Shown piece after piece: positions 35,881-45,938 of a stretch of DNA of 64,000 nt (position 1 is its first letter; every line of letters begins with the position of its first letter). Under the pieces are notes generated by a model. That model saw only the letters and a list, made by a program, of their open reading frames with translations, did no database searches and was not told the origin of the DNA. This DNA is from Daucus carota subsp. sativus (Eukaryota > Streptophyta > Magnoliopsida > Apiales > Apiaceae): NCBI RefSeq assembly GCF_001625215.2, contig NC_030383.2, positions 58,270,949 to 58,334,948 on the forward strand. The letters run 5' to 3'. The position numbers and the translations under genes were made by a program.

Positions 35881-38800
35881 TTAAACCCGGAAATTCTTGC
35901 CCATAAAGGTTTGACCAAACTGCCAATGAGGTGGGGCGATGTTATAGGACGTTGAGGTACGACGGTCACTGCCCGTGACTCTAAAGGAGAGTGCCTGGCC
36001 CACAAGCACAGCATTGGATTGCCAGTTTTGCCCCCAGTTGCGACTCATGGGCATCCAAGGGGTCTTTGTGCCCTTGATGAGGACTCGTTGGATGTCACCA
36101 GCTCCAGCCACGTTGGTGACGAGCACCAAGTTGAAGTAACTGAAACCGTTGATTGTGAATCGCATTCCTCCCCTCTTTCTGCACGCTACCCTGCCAACCA
36201 ACACACACATTAATACGGCATATCACATCTCTAGATACTAGTCACTCTCGAAAATTAAATTTGTTTTGCATTCCCTTTTTCACTTATTTTTTTTGATTAC
36301 TTCGACATAATCTTATATTCTAATAAAATACAATTTTATCATTAATTTGTTTTAAAAAATTAAATGCTAAATATTTGTTCAAATAAAAATAATTTAAACA
36401 CCAGCTATAAAATTATACTTTACATGAAAGTGTGTGACACATCTCCTTCTCTTAATATAACAATTCAGAAAGATGACGGAGAGAGTAATATATTACATCC
36501 TCTCATCAAAAGATTCTCAAATTTTACTTTACAAGTGAAATTTACTCTATGTCCTTAATTATATATTCATTTTGATTTTTAAAGAGTAAATTTTTTGACT
36601 AAACATTATAAATTATCTATTCATTATTTATAAAATCTAAAAGTTGAATATTAAAATAGAATAAATATAATTTCTAATGATATAATTTTTATTTTTTTAT
36701 AATTATATGACATTTGTAAATTTCAGTCAAAATACAATCAATTTGATAAAAAAAATATGAACACGTAAAAAAGAACTAATACTCCCTCCGTCCATTTTAT
36801 GTGACCTCATTTCTTTTTCGAGACGTCCCAAAAAGAATGAACCTCCAATACTTACTATTTTTGAACACTACTTTTCACTATTACACCTACTACCTCTATA
36901 TTTAATACTCTCTTTTTATTAAATAAACACTATTACACCCGCTACTTTCCTCCACTATCTTAAATCTATTATTAAATATTGATGGGTCCCACCACTTTAC
37001 CCACTTTTCAACTACATTTACTACATATTTCTTAATCTCTGTGAAAATCAAACCAGTTCACATAAATTGGGATTCTTAATCTCTGTGAAAATTAAACCAG
37101 TTCACATAAATTGGGACGGACGGAGTATTATTTTTCCAAAATTTTACTCTAGGGGCAGATATACTAGAATTATTTGGGGATTGAAATTCGGGTTTGATAT
37201 ATTAAATGAAGGAGGCGGCGTTGGTTAAAAAAGGAGATTGGGCATGGGGATGGAGGAGTTAAACAGGGTGACCCTAGAAAACGCGTATTGGGGGCAGTGC
37301 AATCACCTCTCTCTACTGTCTGCAAATTAAGCTTGACTGACCCTACTTGAATTTGTGTTCCCTCATTTTCTGGTAACAGAATCTTAAATTACCATCTCAC
37401 CCCTGGTGCCTTTTGTTTTTTGACAGACACCCCTGGCGCCTTTTACTCGCAAGTAACATGAAAATGTAAGGTGAGAGATGGGGTATCAGATTTTGTTCTA
37501 GAAAGTTACAAAACGAAATGTGTACGAAACCGCGTAAAAAAGCTGGAATCAATTAGAGAAAATCTGCAGTAGCTTTTCTATTTATACACTCTGCTCAGTT
37601 ATCCTGTTCTCTCAGACCACTCCTATGGTGACTTGTGAGCATATGACCTGTGTTTTGTTGCCGTTCTAATTATAATGTACATTTTCGTTCTGTTATTATT
37701 CTGAAAAACTCTATGTTCGGTCTATTTTCGAATCGATAAAATTAATTTACTTCCAGCCGAATCATAATAAATCACTCCTCTACAGATTTTGGTTCGAGAT
37801 CACTATGCTTTACCTATGTCCTGTTTGGGGAGCTTTTAGACACTGTTAAGGAAATTTTTTATATTCCTTATTTAGCAAGAAGTAAGAATTTATTTCAATA
37901 AAAATCAGAATAAATTCTTAATTTTGAAAAATAAATTTAATCAAACCCCCACCTAGTTTGCTCGACGCCATAGAAACAAAATTCCGTTGTAAAAATTTAT
38001 TTAAATTAGGTAATTGAAAGTACAAGGAGCAGTTCTGTTGATCTCACAATTCTGGAAATTTTAAGTTGTGTAATTATGAATTCTTAAGGGGTATTTCCGT
38101 CCAATAACTTGACTAAAACTACCAAAATAACCTCCATAATAACAAACCACAAGCAAGTATCCCAGAATAGAGGGGCAAAACAGTCCAAAAGATAAAATAG
38201 CAAATGTAAGAAAAAGACAGTCAGTAAATATGAGAATAAAAGAAAGCAAAACTTACCGGCGGTAAGAAACGGGGACAATTCCGGCGCGATACTCAGCAAT
38301 CTTGAGAAACATGGGCATGGCAAGGTCAAAATGGGTTCGGGGCGGGTTGCACCAGCCACCATTATCACTGGCTTGGGCAAAGTTGGGTGGGCAAAAGTTA
38401 GTAGCCGTGACTAAAATAGATGGGCTTCCAGGGTGACACCATTTTGGGTCACTGTCACATTTTATCTCGAAACATGCACCGCAGCTCAGCCCGTTGTTGA
38501 ACAGCGCCGTGCTTAACGCTGCCGTGTTTACACCGTAGCCTTGGCTGTACAGATTCCCATATCCACATGCCCCACCTAAACAAATTCACACAAATTAAAA
38601 AAAACAAAAAGTATTTTTCTATCATTTTTATAGTACCATGCAAAATGTAACTCTAAATCTTGTCACAATTATTCTTTTATATCAACAAATAACACCTACA
38701 TTTCTTTTAGCCGTAAATGACGTAACTAAAATTTCGAAAAATGACTAATATATTTTACAGAAAAAATATTAGTGATATTTACTAAATTTTTTAGATATCA

Positions 38801-39136
38801 GATTTCAAATTTGGGTCGAATTAAATCATGTCCTGCAGTTCGCTACAAAACCCTACTCACTATTAAAAATGATAAGAACCTCGTCTCAGTTCCCGGGTTC
38901 GATTCTGTTTCGAGATTTATAATATTATATACTAATTTACAAAGATTCTATAAAGGATTTTGGGAGAGAGTTTTACCCATGGTGCCGGAAGCGTCGCTGC
39001 CGCCATAGAAGGTGGCATGGGCAGACTGCCAAGCGCCGCCGGTGAAGACGCCGGGGATTCTAGCGGAGCTGGGGTTGAGTAGAGAGAGAAAAGCAGCAGC
39101 AATGCACAAGAAGAGTGTGATTTTGTTAAAAGCCAT
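35881..39136 (-). CDS. Alpha-expansin (EXPA4/EXPA6-like)
   Basis: Three minus-strand exons, 39136-38977, 38575-38257 and 36190-35881, join in frame to 262 aa, the usual alpha-expansin length. Residues 1 to ~25 form a signal peptide ([15 protein letters not shown]). The mature start is [20 protein letters not shown]. The first domain shows [29 protein letters not shown] and the HFD motif ([10 protein letters not shown]). The C-terminal CBM63 domain has [24 protein letters not shown] and the terminal [12 protein letters not shown]. Expansins loosen the cell wall at acid pH without known hydrolysis. Introns interrupt at TMG|G and YRR|V, positions common in the family. Intron 2 (2.07 kb) contains a Stowaway MITE. 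A TATA-like TATAAG lies about 120 bp upstream of the ATG. Confidence 0.96.
36782..37125. mobile_element. Stowaway-type MITE in expansin intron 2
   Basis: The left end CTCCCTCCGTCC and right end GGGACGGACGGAG are flanked by TA on both sides (36780-36781, 37126-37127), the Tc1/mariner Stowaway signature. A 43-bp internal segment (starting 'ttcttaatctctgtgaaaa') is tandemly duplicated near the right end. Confidence 0.9.
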
Positions 39137-39255
39137 TTTAACACACAGAAAGCACACACTCAGTGAATGAGTGAGTTAGTTAAAACTTAAAACAAACAAA
39201 GTGTATGGTATGGATGGGGCTGCATAGAAAAGAAGAGGCAGGGTTCGTGGGGGCT

Positions 39256-39261
39256 CTTATA
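39256..39261 (-). promoter_or_regulatory. Probable TATA box of the expansin gene
   Basis: On the minus strand, TATAAG in 'gttataagagccc' lies about 120 bp upstream of the start codon at 39136. No transcript data support it. Confidence 0.45.
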
Positions 39262-39264
39262 ACA

Positions 39265-41167
39265 TGTCTGTGCGGTAAATAAAATACTCAGATGTAAATT
39301 TACCGCAGTAAGAGAAAAGAAAAGGTAATAACTGGCTGGGTCCCTTTAATTTGGGAAATGGAAAAACATCAAATATAAATTGGGTGTGCTTGTATTTATG
39401 ATAATTTTAATAATTTTGAATTGAGGCAGTGCAGATTGTGAGAGAATATTTAATGAACACATGCAAGCGAGCAATGTTTGGTCACTCTTCTAACACTAGA
39501 GAACTTTACTAGGGCAATTGAATTTCCAACGCCTATAGTTAAATATATTAAACACTTTCTATAAATTTAATTAAGTACTCACTTTTGAGAATTTATAATC
39601 TGCTAAAAATGAGTATGAAGACGGACAGATAAGAAGAAAATGCACATAATAAATTCAATTAGTCGTTTAGAACTGAAGCCGAAAGATTAAAATTATAAAA
39701 CATTTATTAACTGGAAATATTTCTAAATATACATTAAATTTGAATTTACTCCTTTTGCTTGTACACAGTAGTCTAAAGATCCGTAATTTATAATAAAATT
39801 CTGATTACTTTTTTAAAAAACTTTACACTAATTTGACCAAAAATTCTGAACTTATCCAAATAATCTCCGATAAATCTCATGTAAACTTTAAAACGGTTGG
39901 TTTCTGACCGATTTCTAAAACAATACTTTGTACATGATAATAATATGACTAGATAATCACAAAAAAATGCAAAGTAATTAGTTTTATCTCAGGTCACAAA
40001 AATTGTTTATGGCTTATGAGAAATGAGTAGGACCACTTCTCCGACTGGGTACGCTCGATTCCACCACCCGTTTCTCGTATCGAACGAACGAGATTGAAAC
40101 CTTGAAAAAAGTACCGAAATTGAGTTAGGAATGTCAACAAGCACCATGAAGGAGCACTGGTGCTACCAGATTGGTTAGCAATATTTATATTACAATCCAC
40201 GTTTGTCCCAATGTTCTCATGAAAGTAGGCGTTACTCTTTTCTGCTTCATCGCCTCAAACAGAAACTACATTTTCTTCTCACAAATTAAAATCTACGTGT
40301 TCTTGCGATAAAACTGTTTGTGTTAATACGAGATATTGAGTATGTATTAATTTATTACTTCCCCAAATATTTTGAACTGACCTTTCGAAATTTTGAGGGC
40401 TTTCACTCCGATGCTCAAGCCTTTGTAATCTATACACTTGCGCACAAAAGAAGGGCAAATTCTTTGCGTGAGTAATAGAGAAACTTGACTAGTAGATGCA
40501 CTCAGCCGCTCCACCAAACCCTAGCAAGTCTATTTTATCTTTTTATCTTGAAAGCATTTATTCATCATCTATTCATCTTTAATATATCCTCAAGTATGAT
40601 ACCCTCCCCAATTTGTGTTGTAAACTAATCTACCACGTATTTCATCAGCATGGACGTGAGAACGTCGGAACGTCCAATCTGGGGTTTTCAAATTGCGTGT
40701 AATCAAATACTTATTCTGTGAAAATACAGAACAATGATTAATCAGAGATTGACTGCATTAATTAAAGATTAATTAAATAACTAATTAAATAATTGAAAAT
40801 TAAATTAATGCAATAAATTATAAAATATAAATTAATCAGTAATTAAGCAACAACTCTTACAACAATGGTAGCTGATAAACCAAACGGCTATGCTGTGAAG
40901 TGGCCTGTCATGGAGGTACGGAGAGACCATGTTGTGTTGCAGTGTGACTAACCAGCTACTTCAGTAAAATAAAGCGAAAAGGATAAATCAGAAAGAGATA
41001 AAGAACAATGCCTAAAAATTTACTAGCCGACGGCAAAGGGTCGTCACGGTAGATTTTAGTGTTACCGAAAAGGAAAATCCTGGAGGACGAGTATGCGGGA
41101 CAGACTAGCAAGTCCAATAGGTGTGCTAAATCAAGTCTTAAATCCAAAAATAGGGAATATGGGATAA
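39265..41167. other. Intergenic, no gene seen
   Basis: 1.9 kb upstream of the expansin promoter. I see only short frames with no family signal and no terminal repeats. The stretch 40010-40160 is GC-richer and could be a decayed retroposon, but nothing firm supports that. Confidence 0.5.
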
Positions 41168-41475
41168 AATTGCACTCCAACACTATGCTAGTGATGTGCT
41201 AAATCACTAGCACAAGCCTCCCCTTCCCTATTTTTAGAATATGCTAGCCACTTCTAAACTATTTTTATCATTAAAATATTCATTTCTCTCTCTCCTTCAC
41301 ATCATTTCCCTCTCTTTTTTCCCTCTCTCCTCCACTATTTAATATTATTATAGTAATAGGGAATGGATATAGGGAGTACTATTGGAGCTCATGTGCTAAA
41401 TCTTGTGCTAAATCACTAAGACATATTATTTTATAATATATTTAGGGAACCTCTTAGCATAGTGTTGGACTTGCT
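41168..41475. mobile_element. Tourist-like MITE
   Basis: Left 'ctccaacactatgct' is mirrored by right 'agcatagtgttggacttgctc'. TAA at 41165-41167 and 41476-41478 fits a 3-bp duplication. The ends resemble those of the MITE at 2269-2663 (cttgctc type). Confidence 0.7.
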
Positions 41476-41994
41476 CTAATGTTTCAATAACTATAGCTTT
41501 GTATATATTGATGCACGGGAACACGACACGGACTTTAATACTTCGATAAATTATAATTATATAATTTATTTTTATATTTTTTTTTTTGAATAAAAGTTTG
41601 GATGTTATATTTTTATTCAGAAAAAAAACTTAAAAATAAGTTACGGAACCATATTTTGTGAGAGCATTAAAATGCGTGTCGAGCAATTGAAAAAACGAAT
41701 AAAATTTAATGGGACAAAGGGAGTATATTATAAACAAGTAGTAAAAATTTCAGATTTTAATCTTAATTGTAAAATAAAATATTGACTTTTAAAATTTAAA
41801 ATTAATTAATTCTAACGGTATAAGGACGTTGTGTGTCGGTTCAGTAAAAATATAAACATACCGGGCCTTGTAGCATTATATGCAACAGACCAACTCATGT
41901 TATATTCTAGCAGACCACGGTCCACGGATATCACTCTTACATCAAATCCAACTCTCTCCCGAAAATATTATATAAATATATTAAAAATTAATAT
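41476..41994. other. Intergenic with a worn Stowaway end
   Basis: 'gggacaaagggagtata' near 41711-41727 is a diverged Stowaway right end. Its left partner is not recognisable. No gene is seen. Confidence 0.45.
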
Positions 41995-42733
41995 TCTATT
42001 GTGTTTGGTTGAGATGAATGGAATGGAATAAGTAAAAATGGAAGAAAATAATAAGATCGTAGAAGGGAGGACTTTGAAATAAATGAGTGAGTGCAAATTT
42101 TATATGATACTCCCTCCGTCTTATAATTAACGTCCCCTTTTTTTTCAAGTTTTTCTCACACATTTGCAAGCTTATAAAAAACATACTTGTAGATATTATT
42201 TTTTTTTTCGTGTTTTTTGTTTTGTATAAAAATAGGAAGTTCAAATTTTTATACAAAAGAAAAAATATGAAAAAATAATGTCTACAATTATGTTTTTATA
42301 AGCTCGGAAATGCGTAAAAAAAACTTGAAAAAAAAGAGGACGTTTATTATGGGACGGAGGGAGTAAGATTTGGCTAGAAAATAGGTATGATAAAGAATCG
42401 AGCATTCCTTCATAAAACTAATGTTGTGTTAGGTTGGGGTGAATGGAATGTAATGGAATGGAATGAGTATAAATAAATGAAAATAATAAAAAGTAGGAGG
42501 GAGAACTTTGAAAAAAATGAGTGAGTTCAAATTTTGAATGATAAGATTTGGGTAGAAAATAAGTATGATAAAAAATGAAGCATTCCTTCACAAAATGGAG
42601 GGTTTGAGCTTTAGTTAAGGGTGATAGGAATGGAATGGTGGAAGTAATGAATTTATTATACATTCAACTAAATTAGAGTTCAAATCTCATTCCATTCCCT
42701 CCATTTTCATTCATCCCAACCAAACACAACATA
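41995..42733. mobile_element. Two related MITEs, the first split by a Stowaway
   Basis: Element B (about 42421-42733) has ends 'ttgtgttaggttgggg' and 'atcccaaccaaacacaac', with repeats of 'tggaatgg'. Element A (41995 to about 42420) begins 'attgtgtttggttgagatga' and carries the same interior ('gagtgagt(g/t)caaatttt', 'gatttgg(c/g)tagaaaata(g/a)gt'). The Stowaway at 42110-42363 cuts this interior in two. There is no coding. Confidence 0.75.
42110..42363. mobile_element. Stowaway-type MITE nested in another MITE
   Basis: CTCCCTCCGTC at the left and GACGGAGGGAG at the right lie between TA dinucleotides (42108-42109, 42364-42365). Most of the 254 bp folds on itself: 'cttataaaaaacatacttgt' mirrors 'acaattatgtttttataag'. 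Confidence 0.92.
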
Positions 42734-42869
42734 AGAGTTTTAACTCTAGTTAAGGGTGATAAGAATGGAATGATAGAAGGAATGAAAATTGAAACACTGC
42801 AAATTTTTTTTTTTATCAAAACTTGCGTAATTGTGCAAAGCCTCTTAAAATTCATGATAAAAGAAATAT

Positions 42870-43215
42870 CGAGAAAATGCCAAAATTAACACTATTTCAT
42901 GAGTCAAGTGCCCAAAATGACCGTCTTCGGGAAAGGTGCCCATTTTACCCACTCAAACACGCATCTCACATATGCGTATATGTTTAATTAAAAATATATA
43001 GAGAACACGCATGTGGAGAATGCGCATGCACTATGCACAGTGCGCATTCTCCACATGCCTAAATGTGCTGACTCAACAGCATATACGCATATGGAGAATG
43101 CGTATGCTTTGCTTTTTCTTTGTTCACTGCACACGCATATTGTGACTGCGTGTTTGAGTGGTCATTTTGGGCACTGTTCCTGCACATGATCATTTTAGAC
43201 AGTATTTGTGAAAAG
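42870..43215. mobile_element. Inverted-repeat element rich in ATGCGCAT-like palindromes
   Basis: The left arm (cactatttcatgagtcaagt, gcccaaaatgacc, ctcaaacacgca) is mirrored by the right arm (tgcgtgtttgagtggtcatt, ttgggcact, atgatcatttta). Between them are short palindromes: 'gagaatgcgcatgc', 'gtgcgcattctcc', 'catatgcgtatatg' and 'catatggagaatgcg'. No coding; superfamily unknown. Confidence 0.65.
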
Positions 43216-43389
43216 TGGTTATAAAAAGCCCTCACCCAGAAATATCCTAAGTACCTACTTAAATATTGTATTTTGCTGCACCTCTACATTATTTTTTTTG
43301 GATTATCCCTTGTGTATATTTAACCTTTCATCAAGAAAGCAATGCAATATTGATAACACACGATTATTCCCAATAAACTCCCTTCACCC

Positions 43390-43925
43390 TAATTTTTTCT
43401 AGCCTCCTTAATCCTAATTCTCTCTAGCCTTTCTCTTTTCGTAGCCTCCTTGGCTCCCATCAGTTTTCACCGTTGGAAAACCTCAAATCAATTACTTATT
43501 TTGTTTTCTTCAAAGATTTTGTTGTCTTTCTTCCAGGCGGGTGGATTTTCAGTCCGATTTCTCTTGTTCTTGTGGTTCTGCTCCAAATCTATTTTCAGGA
43601 AATTTCTTAGATCTAAAACCATCGGAGATTTTCCCGTCTTTCTTTTCTGTTTCAAGCTGGTGGATTTTCAATCTGATTGATCTAAGATTTATTTATTTTT
43701 ATTTATTTTTCGGTTTGGTGTAATCTCTACTCGGTCAGAGTTAGGTTGTTTTCCTCCTTAGTGAGAGTTTTGATTATTTCCCTCCTTTTGATAACTCAAA
43801 CAGAATTGACTTCAATTGGATGTGGGGAAGAGGGTATTTGCAAATATCTCATCTTCAACAAATCGCATGATTTCAGGAAGAATGGATTAATCAGTTATGA
43901 CTTTTTATTATTGAATTGACTTTCT
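43390..43925 (+). repeat. Dispersed repeat, copy 2 (retroposon-like)
   Basis: It shares ordered blocks with 31585-32060, including 'ttttcaccgttggaaaacc', 'gtgagagttttgatt' and 'atgactttttattattgaat' before an A-rich tract. The open frames at 43450-43723 are overlapping, unlike copy 1, and not called. DNA at 43926-44229 has no feature. Confidence 0.5.
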
Positions 43926-44237
43926 ACTTAAAAATAAAAAAAGCAATGCAACAATCCGTTGGAATCGACCTCTTAGTTTTCGTCATCGGCCATATCATTT
44001 TGTACTTACTACTTAGTTCCTTAGAACTAAAAAAACCAACGCCCACTTCTCAAATTTGTGAATGGCCCGAGATACTTGTGCTAGATTTTGTCCAAGAATA
44101 ACCTTATGAACAAGCCCATTACGTTTCTTCGTTCATTTTCTAGCCCGGAAATGTTTTAAAATTGTATCCAACAACTTTACGATCTAGACATTAATAATTT
44201 TTAAACATTTTTATCAAAGCCAAAGGGCGTTTAAAAA

Positions 44238-44522
44238 TAGGGCTGTTTAACGAACCGAGCTGTTCGCGAACAAGCTCGAGCTCGGCTCGTTAAGAGCTCG
44301 TTCGGCTCGGCTCGTTAAGTTAACGAGCTCGAGCTCGAACACAAAAAATTGTTCGTTAAGTAAACGAGCTCGAGCCGAGCTTTTAGTATGTTCGGCTCGA
44401 GCTCGGCTCGAGCTCGGCTCGAGCTCGTTCGGCTCGAGTTCGGCTCGTTAAAGCTCGAAAAAATGTAATATTTTCGGGGTTTTTTTTATAATTTATATAT
44501 GTTATTGGACTCAGAATTCAAC

Positions 44523-44566
<44 letters not shown>

Positions 44567-45027
44567 TGATGTAAACAAAATTTTAGGAAATAATAATTTT
44601 ATTTGGTTTTTAACAGGCAAGTAGAAGTTTGACTAGTACCGCTAACTAGTGTTTAATCCTAATTTAGTGTTTCAATATTTTAAAAAATATTTTTTACCGA
44701 TCCAACTGTATGGATGTTAACATATATACATTTTAGTGATATAAACAAAGTTTCAAAAAAATTGAAATTATTAGGTTAGCTATTTTAAGAGTCAACTAGC
44801 GGTTTGTCCTTATTTTTTTTCTGGCTCGGCTCGACTCGACTCGACTCGGCTCGGCTCGTATTTGTTCGCGAACAAGCTCGTGTTCGGCTCGTTAGTTAAC
44901 GAGCCGAGCTTGAACACAATTTTTGTTCGATTAAAAAGCTCGGCTCGGCTCGGCTCGTCAGAAAAAAAATTAAAGCTCGGCTCGGTTCGGTCAAAACTCG
45001 GCTCGGCTCGGTTCGTGAACAGCTCTA
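44238..45027. mobile_element. hAT-like element with GAGCTCGG-rich subterminal repeats
   Basis: The left end TAGGGCTGTTTAACGAACCG is mirrored by CGGTTCGTGAACAGCTCTA at the right. TTTAAAAA (44230-44237) and TTTAAACA (45028-45035) form an 8-bp target duplication with one change, as in hAT insertions. Both sides are packed with 'gctcggctcg' and its complement 'cgagccgagc', a strong GC contrast with the AT-rich centre, which includes a TA run (44523-44562). There is no transposase. Confidence 0.78.
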
Positions 45028-45035
45028 TTTAAACA

Positions 45036-45630
45036 TAAGCCAGGAAAAGAACAGAGCTATGGTTGTTAGAACGATCCCTTTGACCATTTTGCTAGAACAA
45101 AGCATTACTTGTTGGGGTGTCATACTGACATGAGCTTCTACCGTCATTATGATTACACTGGCCGCGTCTACCTTTTGACTGTTAACAATAATTCCATATT
45201 AAATTCCAAATACACAGTTGTTGCTCTATCCATCGTGAAACAAGGTGGACATTCTTTATGTCAAGAATTCGATAATTTACATTGATCTTCGAGACTCGGA
45301 CAATGGGATAGGCACTTTTTTTTGTCAGTCCGATAATTTTGAGAATATAAATTAGCCAAAAAAAAAAAAAATTTTTTTTTGAGAATATATTGATGAAGGA
45401 TTCAAAATCGACATATTTATATATAGTTCGATCTCGAAGATGATAAGAAAATGCTTGAATGTGATAGTTAAAAACTCGATCGATGTGAAAAAACTCGACC
45501 AATATAAAAACGCTCGATTTATTTGGTGTTGGTGTTGGGTCTAGTATAATTGTCCAAACTTGATCTAAAAATTCTCTGTTAACAAAAAAAAGAGAAAAAA
45601 ATTCGACCGACCTTAACTTTAAGGTTGCTA
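45036..45630. other. Intergenic, no gene called
   Basis: A 167-aa minus-strand frame crosses 45182-45685, but it runs through low-complexity sequence into a SINE and shows no domain, so I do not call it. Confidence 0.5.
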
Positions 45631-45644
45631 AGTATAAATATATA

Positions 45645-45783
45645 TATTTTTTTGACAATGATTTATATGCCTTACAAATTAGCATCTATTCTGATATTGA
45701 TAATTTCAAGGTGAGTCAGAGTTGAACCCAGGTATCCCAGGACAACAGAGGATAAACACACGACTGGGCTATCCAATGTGCTC
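45645..45783 (-). mobile_element. SINE (tRNA-derived type) in the promoter of the TolB-like gene
   Basis: On the minus strand: an A-box-like TAGCCCAGTCG, a B-box-like GGGTTCAACTC, then 'tgactcaccttgaa', 'gctaatttgtaag' and a 3' end 'cattgtcaaaaaaa'. AGTATAAATATATA flanks both sides (45631-45644 and 45784-45797), a perfect 14-bp target duplication typical of LINE-mobilised elements. The body matches the older copy at 13990-14118. Confidence 0.85.
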
Positions 45784-45844
45784 AGTATAAATATATAAAT
45801 TCTTTGGTGGATAGAAATGTATACAACTCCAAGACGCCTAGAAT

Positions 45845-45852
45845 TATAAATA
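45845..45852 (+). promoter_or_regulatory. Probable TATA box of the TolB-like gene
   Basis: TATAAATA in 'gaattataaatacactcc' lies 87 bp upstream of the ATG at 45939 and about 60 bp downstream of the SINE. Confidence 0.6.
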
Positions 45853-45938
45853 CACTCCACATTCCTAGCTGAGATCAAAGTATTATTAAGCTTACTTCTC
45901 AAATAAGTTACTTTTGTAGTCTCCTAGCTAAAATTATC

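Noticed and set aside
45182-45685. 167-aa minus-strand open frame
   Set aside because: It crosses poly(A)/poly(T) tracts and the edge of a SINE, and has no domain-like pattern or splice context.
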